Shown here piece by piece: positions 18,021 to 27,049 of a stretch of DNA of 58,377 bases; position 1 is the first letter of the stretch, and every line of letters begins with the position of its first letter. The stretch comes from Betaproteobacteria bacterium (GTDB lineage Bacteria > Pseudomonadota > Gammaproteobacteria > Burkholderiales > SG8-39), in assembly GCA_947482825.1 (NCBI GenBank), contig CANKMT010000025.1, positions 1 through 58,377 of the forward strand, in the 5' to 3' direction. The notes below the pieces were generated by a model, which had not been told where the DNA came from, did not search any database, and saw only the letters and a program-made list of their open reading frames with translations. Position numbers and translations under genes: made by a program.

Positions 18021-19783
18021 ATCGCCCGGGCTGGAAACTCGCGCTATTCATCGCGGCCGGTTGCATCCCGCTTGCACAGAACGCCTATTACACGACGTTC
18101 GCCTTCACGATCCTCGTCGCGTTCGTGCTTGCGCAGAGCTGGGACTGGGTCGCGGGCGAAATGGGCTACGTCAACCTCGGTCATTACGTGTTCTACGGCA
18201 TCGGCGCCTACGCCTTCGCGATCGCGCTGGTCGGCAAGTACCCCTCGGGTGTCGCTATGCTCTTCGCGCTGCTCATCACCGCGCTTGCCGCCGCGCTCCT
18301 TGCCTTCCCGCTGTTTCGCCTCAAGGGAGACTACTTCGCCTTCGGCACGCTTGCGCTGCTCCCGCTGGCCGAAGTGCTGGCGCTCAACCTCGTGCCGATC
18401 ACGAATGGGTCGGACGGCATCGTACTGCCGCCGGAAAATGTGCTCACCCGCGCGTATTTCGTCGTGCTCGTGGTGTGCGTGATCGCGGCGATCGTGAGCG
18501 TGCGGCTGGCGCGCAACCGTTTCGGCTACGCCCTCAAGAGCATCCGCAATGACGAAGAGGTCGCCGAGGTGATGGGCGTACGCATTTTCCCCGCCAAGGT
18601 TGCCGTCGTCGTGCTGGCCGCCGCGTTCGCAGGCGTGGCCGGCGCGATCCAGGCTTGGCAGATGAGCTTCATCGACCCGGGCACGGTCTTCGGTTTGAAC
18701 GTTGCGCTGGTGCCGGTGGCGATGGCGCTGCTGGGCGGGTCGGGCCTCCTGTGGGGGCCGCTCGTGGGCGTGTTGCTGCTGGCGACCATGCAGCAGTGGC
18801 TCCTCGTCAACGTCAAAGGCTACCAGGCAACGATCTACGGGACGGTGATCCTCCTGATCGGCCGCTTCATGCCGGGAGGGCTGTTGCGTGCAGGCTGGGT
18901 GCGCGAACGCAGCTGGCTGCGAGGCCTCACCCAGGAGCATCACGAGCGCATTACCGGGGTCCAGGAGGCGCGCACAGAGGCGCAGTCCGGGATGCGCGAG
19001 CTGCCGCTGGTGCCGCGCAAGACCGACCGCGGCCGCGCGCTGCTCGAGTGCCGCGACCTGACGATGGCCTTCGGCGGCAACGTCGCGATCGACCGGGTGA
19101 ACCTGAAGATCATGGAAGGCGAGATCGTCGGCCTGGTCGGCGCCAACGGCTCGGGCAAGACGACGCTCTTCAATTGCATCTCGAAGGTCCACGAGCCGCG
19201 CAGCGGCGGTGTCTTCATCGACGGCGTCGCGCTGGCCGGCCGGCGCCGCGACGAGGTGGCCCACCTGGGCGTCGGGCGCACCTACCAGATCCCGCGCCCG
19301 TTCGGCGACCTCACCGTGCAGGAAAACATCGCGGTGCCGCTCATGTTCGGTGAAGACCGGCTCCAACCCCGCGAGGCCCTCGCCCAGGCGCGCGAATTCG
19401 TCGCCTACGCCGAACTCGAATCGCGCCTCACCGACCGCGCCGATTCGCTCTCGCTGCAGGAAAAGAAAGCACTCGAGTTCGCGCGCGCTCTGGCCTGCAA
19501 GCCCAGGGTGCTGCTGGTGGACGAAGTGGCCTCCGGCCTCACGCCGGCGGAGATCCGCCGCTTCGTCGAGCAGATCCGCGACGTGCGCGACCGCTACGGC
19601 ATCACGGTGATCTGGGTCGAGCACATCTTCTCGGCGCTCGCGCAGGTGGTCGACCGCGTGGTGGTGCTGGAGCAAGGCCTGGTGATCGCCGATGGGCCCC
19701 TGAACGAGGTGGTGGCCGACGAGCGGGTGCTGCGCACTTACCTCGGCGGGGTCGCGCCCAAGGTTCCGGCAGTCCATGCTTGA
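18017..19783 (+). CDS. Fused ABC permease and ATPase (LivM-LivG fusion)
   Basis: A 588-residue fusion. Residues 1 to about 290 form a LivM-type permease (SWDWVAGEMGYVNLGHYVFYG; GSGLLWGPLVGVLLL). A linker leads to a LivG-type ATPase from about 340, with Walker A GANGSGKTT at 375-383 and Walker B LLVDEVASGL at 499-508. The signature motif is LSLQEKK (478-484) instead of the usual LSYGEQR form, which is worth checking for activity. Such LivM-LivG fusions occur in Proteobacteria; the fusion fixes the stoichiometry of one permease to one ATPase. Confidence 0.9.
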   Translation: MNRPGWKLALFIAAGCIPLAQNAYYTTFAFTILVAFVLAQSWDWVAGEMGYVNLGHYVFYGIGAYAFAIALVGKYPSGVAMLFALLITALAAALLAFPLFRLKGDYFAFGTLALLPLAEVLALNLVPITNGSDGIVLPPENVLTRAYFVVLVVCVIAAIVSVRLARNRFGYALKSIRNDEEVAEVMGVRIFPAKVAVVVLAAAFAGVAGAIQAWQMSFIDPGTVFGLNVALVPVAMALLGGSGLLWGPLVGVLLLATMQQWLLVNVKGYQATIYGTVILLIGRFMPGGLLRAGWVRERSWLRGLTQEHHERITGVQEARTEAQSGMRELPLVPRKTDRGRALLECRDLTMAFGGNVAIDRVNLKIMEGEIVGLVGANGSGKTTLFNCISKVHEPRSGGVFIDGVALAGRRRDEVAHLGVGRTYQIPRPFGDLTVQENIAVPLMFGEDRLQPREALAQAREFVAYAELESRLTDRADSLSLQEKKALEFARALACKPRVLLVDEVASGLTPAEIRRFVEQIRDVRDRYGITVIWVEHIFSALAQVVDRVVVLEQGLVIADGPLNEVVADERVLRTYLGGVAPKVPAVHA

Positions 19784-20483
19784 ACTCTCCAGCATTGCGG
19801 TGGACCACGGCAGCCAGCGCGCGCTGTGGGATGTGAGCCTCGAGGTCGGCGAGCGCGAACTCGTTGGTCTGCTCGGCGCCAACGGCGCAGGCAAGTCGAC
19901 CACGCTCGGCGCGATCATCGGCCTGTACCCGGTGGCGGCCGGTTCGGTGCGCTACTCGGGCGAAGAGATCGGTTCGCGCAGCACGTCGCGCAACGTCGCC
20001 GCGGGCATCTCGCTGGTGCCCGAAGGCCGGCGCCTGTTCGGCGAAATGCAGGTCGAGGAAAACCTCGCGATGGGCGCGTATGCACCCGCGGCGCGGCCGG
20101 GCGTCGCGCGCGGGCTGGAGCGCGTGTATGCGCTTTTCCCGATCCTCGCCCAGAAGCGGCGCCAGAACGCCGGCGAACTCTCCGGCGGCCAGCAGCAGAT
20201 GGTCGCCATCGGCCGCGCGCTGATGTCGAACCCGAAACTCCTTTTGCTGGACGAACCCTTCATCGGCGTCGCGCCGATGCTGGTCGAAGAGATCCTGCGG
20301 GTGCTGCGCGATATCGCCGCCGGCGGCGTGACCATGCTGCTGGTGGAACAGAACATCCATCGCGCGCTCGATTTCGTCGAGCGCGCCTATGTGATCGAAA
20401 ACGGCCGCACGGTGCTCGAGGGAACGCGCGAGGCGCTGGTCGGCAATCCGGAGTTCAACAACAAGTTCCTGGGTCTTGACTAG
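19776..20483 (+). CDS. livF: Branched-chain amino acid ABC ATPase LivF type
   Basis: A 235-residue ATPase with all motifs: Walker A GANGAGKST, signature LSGGQQQM and Walker B LLLLDEPF. It overlaps the end of the fusion gene by 8 bp. It supplies the second nucleotide-binding domain of the importer, pairing with the LivG half of the fusion, whose signature motif is atypical. Confidence 0.9.
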   Translation: MLELSSIAVDHGSQRALWDVSLEVGERELVGLLGANGAGKSTTLGAIIGLYPVAAGSVRYSGEEIGSRSTSRNVAAGISLVPEGRRLFGEMQVEENLAMGAYAPAARPGVARGLERVYALFPILAQKRRQNAGELSGGQQQMVAIGRALMSNPKLLLLDEPFIGVAPMLVEEILRVLRDIAAGGVTMLLVEQNIHRALDFVERAYVIENGRTVLEGTREALVGNPEFNNKFLGLD

Positions 20484-20496
20484 AGAGGGGCAAAGC

Positions 20497-21258
20497 ATGG
20501 CGAATCGACTGGACGGCAAGGTGGCGATCATCACCGGGGCGGCGCAGGGCATCGGTGCGGTGTACGCGAAAGCGCTGGCCGCCGAGGGCGCGGCGGTCGT
20601 GGTGTCGGATGTGCTCGACGCCGCGCCGGTCGCGAAGGCGATCAAGGACGCCGGCGGGCGCGCGATCGCGCTCAAGAACGATGTGACCGATCCGAAATCG
20701 GTGCAGGCGATGGTGGCCGACACCATGAAGGAATTCGGCCAGATCGACATCCTCGTCACCAATGCCGCGGTCTTCGGCACCTTGTCGCTCAAGCCGGCGA
20801 TCGAGATCGACAGCGCCGAGTGGGACCGCGTGATGGCGGTGAACGTGCGCGGCGTGTTCGAGTGCGCCAAGGCGGTGGTGCCGGAAATGAAGAAGCGAAA
20901 GTACGGCAAGATCGTCAACATCGCCTCGGGCACCGTGTTCAAGGGCACGCCGATGCTGCTGCACTACGTGACCTCCAAGGGCGCGGTCGTGGCGATGACA
21001 AGGTGCCTTGCGCGCGAACTGGGCGACGACGGCATCCGCGTCAACACCCTCGCGCCGGGCCTCGTGATGAGCGACAACGTGATCGCCAACCCAGCGTGGA
21101 AAGGCGCGGTCGTGGCCAACAACATCGCCAGCCGCGCGATCAAGAAAGACCTCTATCCCACGGACCTCACGGGGACGCTCGTGTACCTGTGCTCAGGCGA
21201 AAGCGACTTCGTGACCGGGCAAGTGGTGGTGGTGGACGGCGGCTCGGTGATGCATTGA
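20497..21258 (+). CDS. Short-chain dehydrogenase/reductase (SDR)
   Basis: A 253-residue classical SDR. The cofactor motif TGAAQGIG lies at 13-20 and the catalytic residues are Ser144, Tyr157 and Lys161 (YVTSK). It starts 13 bp after livF behind GAGAGGGG, so it belongs to the importer operon and probably oxidises or reduces the imported compound. Its last codons matter for another reason: the stop TGA is the first triplet of a 65-bp repeat, and copies of its 3' end reappear near 41.4 and 49.2 kb. Confidence 0.92.
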   Translation: MANRLDGKVAIITGAAQGIGAVYAKALAAEGAAVVVSDVLDAAPVAKAIKDAGGRAIALKNDVTDPKSVQAMVADTMKEFGQIDILVTNAAVFGTLSLKPAIEIDSAEWDRVMAVNVRGVFECAKAVVPEMKKRKYGKIVNIASGTVFKGTPMLLHYVTSKGAVVAMTRCLARELGDDGIRVNTLAPGLVMSDNVIANPAWKGAVVANNIASRAIKKDLYPTDLTGTLVYLCSGESDFVTGQVVVVDGGSVMH

Positions 21259-21376
21259 AATACTGCCATCTTTTCCCCGAGCGAAAAATGGTGTCAGAGT
21301 CGTTTTTTCACTGAAATACTGCCATCTTTTGCCCGAGGGCCGCGTGGATATTGGCTCTCGGAGGGAAATGCTGCCA
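21256..21376. repeat. SDR-associated 65-bp hairpin repeat, copy A (with nested REP)
   Basis: The unit runs from TGAAATACTGCCATC to AATGCTGCCA. A complete 65-bp copy is at 21312-21376. Before it, at 21256-21280, is a truncated copy that begins at the SDR stop codon, followed by a REP-like insert AAAAATGGTGTCAGAGTCG at 21284-21302. Inside the unit TTTTGCCCGAG and the later CTCGGAGGGAAA form imperfect arms of a hairpin. The doubled left end looks like a 26-bp direct duplication around the insert. Confidence 0.85.
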
Positions 21377-21535
21377 ACGTGAAATTCTGATCTGCGTTCA
21401 GCGTGATGGAGTTGGTGCTATTCGAGTGAACGATGGGCAAATAAAGCCAGCTCAATGAAGAATTGTCGGCCAAGTCCGACAGGCCGCTGCGGTTACCGCA
21501 TATTCAGTGCTGCGCAAATTTAGTATGGTGCCGGG

Positions 21536-22153
21536 ATGACGAATTCGAAGGAGCGACAGCGGCGGCTGCACGACGCATACACGGTCCCTGGCGTTCGCCC
21601 GCAATCCACGCAGCGCGGCGAACGGGCGAAGGCGCTTGAAGGCGAGCAAGGTGCCACGGCCGCCGCAGTCCGGGTGCCCGAATTCGCCATCCGCGCCAAA
21701 GCCACCCGCAGCAGCAATACCGATACAGTGGCGGGGCTCGCGCTGTGTGCGCTCGCGTTGCTGGTCCTCTACAACACCCGCAGCCTGGAGCGCACCGCGC
21801 TGATGGGCATCGGTCCGGGAACCTTTCCGTCGCTGGTGGCTGGCCTCCTGGCGGCGATCGGCGTGGTCCTGTTCGTGAAGGGCGTGATCCGGCCCGCGGC
21901 GGCAATGGCGTTCGCCGAAGGGCTGCGGCCCGCATTGCTCGTCACGGCCGGCGTAGCGCTGTTCGCGCTGTTGCTGCCCGGGCTCGGACTCGTCCCCGCG
22001 GTGTTCGCCCTTGTTCTCGTGGCGACGCGATCGTCTTCCGGTATTTCGCTGCGCCTTGCGTGCGTGATCGCGGCGATCCTTGCAGTGGCGACCGCGCTGG
22101 TGTTCGTCGCCGGCCTGGCGTTGCCGTTCCGGCTGCTGCCGCTCTGGATCTAG
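21536..22153 (+). CDS. tctB: TctB family small membrane subunit of a tripartite tricarboxylate transporter
   Basis: The TctB core, with four membrane segments (TDTVAGLALCALALLVLYN; GIGPGTFPSLVAGLLAAIG), starts near 21700. The open frame begins at ATG 21536 and has an unusual basic, soluble leader of about 50 residues (RRLHDAYTVPGVRPQST). An alternative GTG at 21674 would give a family-typical 160 residues. Neither start has a clear ribosome binding site. The leader may derive from the repeat-rich DNA just upstream. TctB and TctA form the membrane part of a sodium- or proton-coupled carboxylate importer. Confidence 0.8.
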   Translation: MTNSKERQRRLHDAYTVPGVRPQSTQRGERAKALEGEQGATAAAVRVPEFAIRAKATRSSNTDTVAGLALCALALLVLYNTRSLERTALMGIGPGTFPSLVAGLLAAIGVVLFVKGVIRPAAAMAFAEGLRPALLVTAGVALFALLLPGLGLVPAVFALVLVATRSSSGISLRLACVIAAILAVATALVFVAGLALPFRLLPLWI

Positions 22154-22168
22154 AGGCGGCGCCAGCGC

Positions 22169-23674
22169 ATGGGTATTTTCGAAAGCCTGGTACTCGGATT
22201 GTCAGTGGCGTGCACGCCCTCGAACCTGATGCTCTGCTTCGCGGGATGCCTGCTCGGCACTGCGATCGGCGTCCTGCCCGGCATCGGTCCGCTGGCGACG
22301 ATGGCGATGCTGCTGCCGGTCACCTTTCATCTGTCGCCGGCCGGCGCACTGATCATGCTGGCGGGGGTGTACTACGGCGCGCAGTATGGAGGTTCCACCA
22401 CGGCGATCCTGCTCAAGCTCCCCGGCGAAGCATCCTCCGTAGTCACGTGCCTGGACGGCCACGAGATGGCGCTGCAGGGAAACGCGGGGGTCGCCCTCGC
22501 CGTAGCGGCGTTGAGTTCGCTCATCGCCGGGTGCCTCACCACCGTGCTGATCGCGCTCGCGGCGCCATCGCTGGCGGAGGTGGCCCTCGCCTTCCAGTCC
22601 GCGGACTATGTTGCCGTGCTGATACTCGGCCTCGTCGCCGCCATCGTGCTCTCGCAGGGATCGCTGCTGAAGGCGATTGCGGCGATCCTCGTCGGCGTGC
22701 TTCTGGGCATCATCGGAACCGACGTCAGCACGGGCGAGCATCGGTTGACCTTCGGCCTGGCGCCACTGGTCGATGGGGTCGGCTTCGTGCCGGTGGCGAT
22801 GGGGCTGTTCGGGGTGGCGGAGATCGTTTCGAATCTCGCATCGACCGCCGGTCATGGGACGCAACCGGTTGCGGTGAAACGTCTCTGGCCGTCGCGCGCC
22901 GAGCTGAAGGCGCTGTTGTTCCCCTCACTGCGCGGAACCGTGGTCGGCGCGGCCTTCGGCCTGCTGCCCGGCGGAGGCCCGACGATCGGCGCGTTTTCCG
23001 CGTACAGCCTGGAGAAGAAGCTTTCCGCGACGCCGGCAAGGTTCGGGCGTGGCGCGCTCGAGGGCGTCGCCGCGCCCGAGGCAGCCAACAACGCCGCCGC
23101 GCAAGCGTCCTTCATCCCCATGCTGAGCCTCGGCATCCCGCCGAGCGCATTGATGGCCCTGATGATCGGCGCCATGATGATCCACGGCATCGCGCCGGGA
23201 CCGAATTTCATCGTCAAGCAGCCGGCGCTATTCTGGGGCCTTATCGCCAGCATGTTGATCGGCAACCTGATGCTGGTGCTGCTTAACCTGCCCCTGATCC
23301 GGATCTGGGTTCTTCTGCTGCGCGTGCCGTACCGCTACCTTTACCCTTCGATCCTGGTGCTCTGCTGCATCGGCACCTATTCGATCTCCAACAGCGCCGC
23401 AGACGTCCTGATCATGGCAGTGTTCGGCTTCGTCGGCTGGTTCATGAAGAAGATCGAGATCGAGCCGGCGCCAGTGCTGATGGGCCTGGTGCTGGGGCCG
23501 ATGCTGGAAGAGAACTTCCGTCGCGCGCTGGCGGTTTCCGGGGGCGATCCGATCATCTTCTTACAGAGACCGATCAGCGCGGGACTACTGGCAGTGTCGG
23601 CGGCGCTTCTCGTCGCTGCCGCGCTCCCGTGGATCCGCCGCAAGCGCGAAACGGTATTCACGGACCCCCTCTAG
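22169..23674 (+). CDS. tctA: TctA family large membrane subunit of a tripartite tricarboxylate transporter
   Basis: A 501-residue protein with about eleven membrane segments. The TctA signature is clear: LLGTAIGVLPGIGPLATMAM, then YYGAQYGGSTTAILLKLPGE, and later GVAAPEAANNAAAQASFIP. It forms the translocation pathway with TctB. The start is 15 bp after the tctB stop. It is the second gene of a long plus-strand operon that runs to 36036. Confidence 0.95.
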   Translation: MGIFESLVLGLSVACTPSNLMLCFAGCLLGTAIGVLPGIGPLATMAMLLPVTFHLSPAGALIMLAGVYYGAQYGGSTTAILLKLPGEASSVVTCLDGHEMALQGNAGVALAVAALSSLIAGCLTTVLIALAAPSLAEVALAFQSADYVAVLILGLVAAIVLSQGSLLKAIAAILVGVLLGIIGTDVSTGEHRLTFGLAPLVDGVGFVPVAMGLFGVAEIVSNLASTAGHGTQPVAVKRLWPSRAELKALLFPSLRGTVVGAAFGLLPGGGPTIGAFSAYSLEKKLSATPARFGRGALEGVAAPEAANNAAAQASFIPMLSLGIPPSALMALMIGAMMIHGIAPGPNFIVKQPALFWGLIASMLIGNLMLVLLNLPLIRIWVLLLRVPYRYLYPSILVLCCIGTYSISNSAADVLIMAVFGFVGWFMKKIEIEPAPVLMGLVLGPMLEENFRRALAVSGGDPIIFLQRPISAGLLAVSAALLVAAALPWIRRKRETVFTDPL

Positions 23675-23714
23675 TCGCGCGCCGATACCGTATGATCCGC
23701 GCAGGAGAATACTC

Positions 23715-24698
23715 ATGCTGAAAACCTTGCCCAAGTCATGCCTTATTGCGGTTGCGGCCGCCGGTTTCGCGCTGCTCGCCTGCGCCCTTCCCGCAGGAGC
23801 GTTCCCGGACCAGCCGATCAAGTTCATCATGCCGTGGCCACCCGGCGGCGGCAGCGACATATCGATGCGCCTGGTCGCCGAAGCGGCGTCAAAGAAGTTC
23901 GGCAAGCCGGTAGTTGTGGTCAACCGTCCCGGCGCCGGTGGATCGATCGGCATCCGCGAAATCGCGGAGGCGCCCGCGGATGGCCATACGGTAGGCATGA
24001 TCGGTTCGGGCGCCGTGGCCGCGCAGTATCTGAATGCGAACGCCAACGCGCTCTCCGACCTGCAGCCGATCGCGCTGTTCGGCGACGAGCCCGCGGCGCT
24101 GATCACGAGGTCGGATTCGCCCTTCAAGTCGCTCAAGGAGTTCGTCGATGCGGCGAAGGCCGCGCCGGGCACGATCCGCAACGGCAACGACCAGCCGGGC
24201 GGCGCCGCGTTCACCTTCATCTCGCTCTACGAGAGGCTGCTGGGCGTGAAGGTCAACAAGGTCGCCTATGGCGGTTACGCGCCCGCCGTGACCGCGCTCC
24301 TGTCCGGCGAAGTGCAGACGATTTCCATAGCGGTGCCGGATGTCGCCGAATACCACAAGGCGGGACGCCTGCGCATTCTTGGCGTGTCCGGCGCCAGCCG
24401 CCATTTCCTTGCGCCGGACGTGCCGACGTTCAAGGAGCAGGGCTTCGACGCCATGGTCGGATCCTGGCGCACCATCGCGGGTCCGAAGGGCATGCCGGCG
24501 GATCGACTGAAGGCGCTCGAGAAGGGTTTTCTCGATGCGATGAACGAGACAGAGTTTCGCGAGCGCGCCAGGGCCCGCGGATTCCTCGTCACGCCGGGCG
24601 GTGTCGTCGAAAGCGGCAAGCTCTGGGATACGCACGACCAGCAGTTGTACCCGATCCTCCTCGAGAGCGGATTGGTCAAGGCTCGCAAGAAGGGCTGA
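23715..24698 (+). CDS. tctC: Bug family periplasmic receptor (TctC) of a tripartite tricarboxylate transporter
   Basis: A 327-residue receptor with a signal peptide (residues 1-30, ALLACALPAGA) and the Bug start FPDQPIKFIMPWPPGGGSDI. It should bind a carboxylate ligand and deliver it to TctAB encoded directly upstream, so this is a complete three-part importer rather than an orphan receptor. A ribosome binding site (AGGAGA) precedes the ATG. Confidence 0.93.
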   Translation: MLKTLPKSCLIAVAAAGFALLACALPAGAFPDQPIKFIMPWPPGGGSDISMRLVAEAASKKFGKPVVVVNRPGAGGSIGIREIAEAPADGHTVGMIGSGAVAAQYLNANANALSDLQPIALFGDEPAALITRSDSPFKSLKEFVDAAKAAPGTIRNGNDQPGGAAFTFISLYERLLGVKVNKVAYGGYAPAVTALLSGEVQTISIAVPDVAEYHKAGRLRILGVSGASRHFLAPDVPTFKEQGFDAMVGSWRTIAGPKGMPADRLKALEKGFLDAMNETEFRERARARGFLVTPGGVVESGKLWDTHDQQLYPILLESGLVKARKKG

Positions 24699-24734
24699 CC
24701 CGCAACGGTTGCAGCAACGCAAAGGAATTTCAGC

Positions 24735-25877
24735 ATGTCGCATCAGGTTCCGACGAACGCCGCGGAGCACGAAGTTCACCGGCTGCTGCGTGCCGCCATG
24801 AAGGCCGGCGGATTCGATGCCCTGGTCGCGCTCTCTCAGGACAACGTCACTTATACGGCCGGGTTCCTGGTGCCGAGCCATGCCACCAATCGCTTTCGCC
24901 GCACGATCACAGTGCTCGCGGGCGAGCGATTCGCCACGCAGATCGTGGTCAACGTCGAGGAAAAGCAGGCGGTGGCGCGCTCGCGTTTCAAGGATGTTCG
25001 CGCCTATGACCAGTTCGATGAGGAACCGGCCGACGTGCTGGCCGACGCGCTCAACGAGGCGGGGGTGGGCAGCGGCCGCATCGCCATCGAACTGGATTTC
25101 ATGCCGGCGCGCGACTTTCTGCGCCTGCGCGAGCGTCTGCCGAATGCCACCTTCGAGGAATGCAAGGACCTGTATTTCAACGCACGCATGATCAAGACCG
25201 ACGAGGAAGTCGCCATCCTGCGCCAGGTCGGCGTGCTCACCGAAACCGTGATCCGCGACGGCCTCGCCGCGATCAAGGTCGGAATGAGCGAGATCGATGT
25301 CGCGCGCATCCTGGTCGATCGCATGATCGCAGGCGGCTCGACCAATCTGAAGTACCGTGTCGGCACGGGCGTGAACGGCTCGGTCACCAACTGCGGCACC
25401 ACTGACAGGAAGATCGCGGCGGGCGACATCATTCGCGTCGAGGTGCTCGGCGACCTCGACAACTATCGTTCCAACGTGACGCGCACTGCGGTGGCGGGCA
25501 AGCCGGCGCAGCGGCACCGCGAGATCTGGTCGAAGCTCGTTCGGGCCCGCGAGATCTGCAAGACGCTGCTGCGCCCGGGCATGCCGGTGGCGGATGTGTA
25601 TCGGCGCTACGTCACCGAGTGCCGCAGCGAAGGGATCGAGCCGACGCTGAAGTTCCTCGGCCACGGCATCGGCCAGACAATCCACGAAGAACCCTACGTC
25701 ACGCAAACGCGCGACATCATCTTCCAGCCCAACATCACCTTCACCATGGAGCCTCTCTACATGGTGCCGGGCGATTCCGGATACCACACCGAGGACATGT
25801 ACGTGATCACGCCGCAGGGCTTTGACTACATCACCGGCAGGATCTCGGTGAACGACGAACTGATCGAGGTCGGCTGA
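24735..25877 (+). CDS. M24 (pita-bread fold) peptidase/amidohydrolase with altered metal site
   Basis: A 380-residue protein with an N-terminal creatinase-like domain and an M24 catalytic domain from about 155. In metal-dependent relatives the first two ligands are Asp in an IDxG segment and Asp in an SDxTR segment. Here these read RVEVLG (Glu236) and RSNVTR (Asn247). The later ligands His310 (GHGIG), Glu339 (TMEP) and Glu353 are kept. Loss of the aspartates is reminiscent of creatinase, which works without metal, so it may hydrolyse a C-N bond of a small molecule rather than a peptide (inference). Confidence 0.85.
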   Translation: MSHQVPTNAAEHEVHRLLRAAMKAGGFDALVALSQDNVTYTAGFLVPSHATNRFRRTITVLAGERFATQIVVNVEEKQAVARSRFKDVRAYDQFDEEPADVLADALNEAGVGSGRIAIELDFMPARDFLRLRERLPNATFEECKDLYFNARMIKTDEEVAILRQVGVLTETVIRDGLAAIKVGMSEIDVARILVDRMIAGGSTNLKYRVGTGVNGSVTNCGTTDRKIAAGDIIRVEVLGDLDNYRSNVTRTAVAGKPAQRHREIWSKLVRAREICKTLLRPGMPVADVYRRYVTECRSEGIEPTLKFLGHGIGQTIHEEPYVTQTRDIIFQPNITFTMEPLYMVPGDSGYHTEDMYVITPQGFDYITGRISVNDELIEVG

Positions 25878-25879
25878 GC

Positions 25880-27049
25880 GTGGCCGACGCCCTTGCGATC
25901 GCCGGGCTGGAAACCTTCGTCGTCTCGCTGCCCATCCGTCGCCCGCATTTCTGGGCCGGCCTTACCGCGACGAGTGGGCAGGGCTACGTCGTGGTGAAGC
26001 TGCGCTTGACGAATGGCGTGATCGGCTGGGGCGAAGCGCAGACCATCCGCAGCTGGGGCGGTGACGATGCCTCGCGCTACGGCGAGACGCCGAAGACCGC
26101 GCTCGCGGTGATCCATGAGTGCATCGTTCCGGCGCTGGAGGGTGTTGACCTGCGGCAGTTCGAGCAGGTGCACGCGGCGATGGGTCGCGCGGTGCGAGGC
26201 CATCCCTATGCGAAGGCCGCGGTTGAAGTCGCGATCATGGATGCGGTCGGCCGCAGCCTCGGCCTACCGGTCTACCAGCTGCTCGGGGGACTGTTCCGCG
26301 ACCGCGTGCCGCTTGCGCACAGCATCGGCCTGATGGACGTGAAGGCCGCAGTGGCCGAGTCCGTGCAGGTGGTCGAGGAAGGGATCCGCACGCTGAAGAT
26401 CAAGATCGGCGTGGAACTCGAGAGAGACGTCGAGGTGGTCCGCCAAGTGCGCAAAGCAATCGGCGACGCACCCGATATCCGGGTGGACGCCAACCAGGGT
26501 TATCGCACCTGGCGCGAAGCGGTCAGCGCGGTGCGCCGGATGAACGAGTACCGCATCGTCTACGCCGAGCAGCTGGTGGACGGCGTCGATCAGATGGCCG
26601 AGGTCTCGCGGCACTGCGACGTCCCTCTCATGGCCGACGAAAGCATCTGGACCGAGCGCGACGTTGTGCGCATTGCAACGGCGGGCGCCGCGCAGTACCT
26701 GTCGTGCTACTACACCAAGCCCGGCGGCTTGTGGAAGGCCAAGCGGCTGCTCACCGTTGCCGGGGCGCACCGGATGCTCTCCGACATCAACGGTTCGGGC
26801 GAGATGGGCATCGGCAACGCGGCCAATTTACATCTTGCGGCCGCAGCGCCGGAGATCGTGCTGCCGGGCACGATTCCGGTGACCTCGACCGCCGAGGTCG
26901 TGCGGACCAAGGTGGCCGGGCGCAAGTATCTGGACGACATCATCCGCGAACCCTTCGTCTACGAAGCGGGCAGTTTGCGCGTGCCGCAGGGCGCGGGCCT
27001 GGGCATCGATGTCGACGAAGACAAGATACGCAAGTACCAGGTCGCCTGA
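25880..27049 (+). CDS. Enolase superfamily enzyme (mandelate racemase/muconate lactonizing type)
   Basis: A 389-residue protein from GTG 25880, two bases after the M24 stop. The barrel carries the KxK pair (Lys173, Lys175), metal ligands Asp203 (RVDANQG), Glu230 (VYAEQ) and Asp253 (MADES), and an opposite-face Lys280 (YTKPGG). These residues fit proton abstraction next to a carboxylate: racemisation, cycloisomerisation or dehydration. The last base of its stop is the first base of the next start (TGATG). Confidence 0.88.
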   Translation: MADALAIAGLETFVVSLPIRRPHFWAGLTATSGQGYVVVKLRLTNGVIGWGEAQTIRSWGGDDASRYGETPKTALAVIHECIVPALEGVDLRQFEQVHAAMGRAVRGHPYAKAAVEVAIMDAVGRSLGLPVYQLLGGLFRDRVPLAHSIGLMDVKAAVAESVQVVEEGIRTLKIKIGVELERDVEVVRQVRKAIGDAPDIRVDANQGYRTWREAVSAVRRMNEYRIVYAEQLVDGVDQMAEVSRHCDVPLMADESIWTERDVVRIATAGAAQYLSCYYTKPGGLWKAKRLLTVAGAHRMLSDINGSGEMGIGNAANLHLAAAAPEIVLPGTIPVTSTAEVVRTKVAGRKYLDDIIREPFVYEAGSLRVPQGAGLGIDVDEDKIRKYQVA

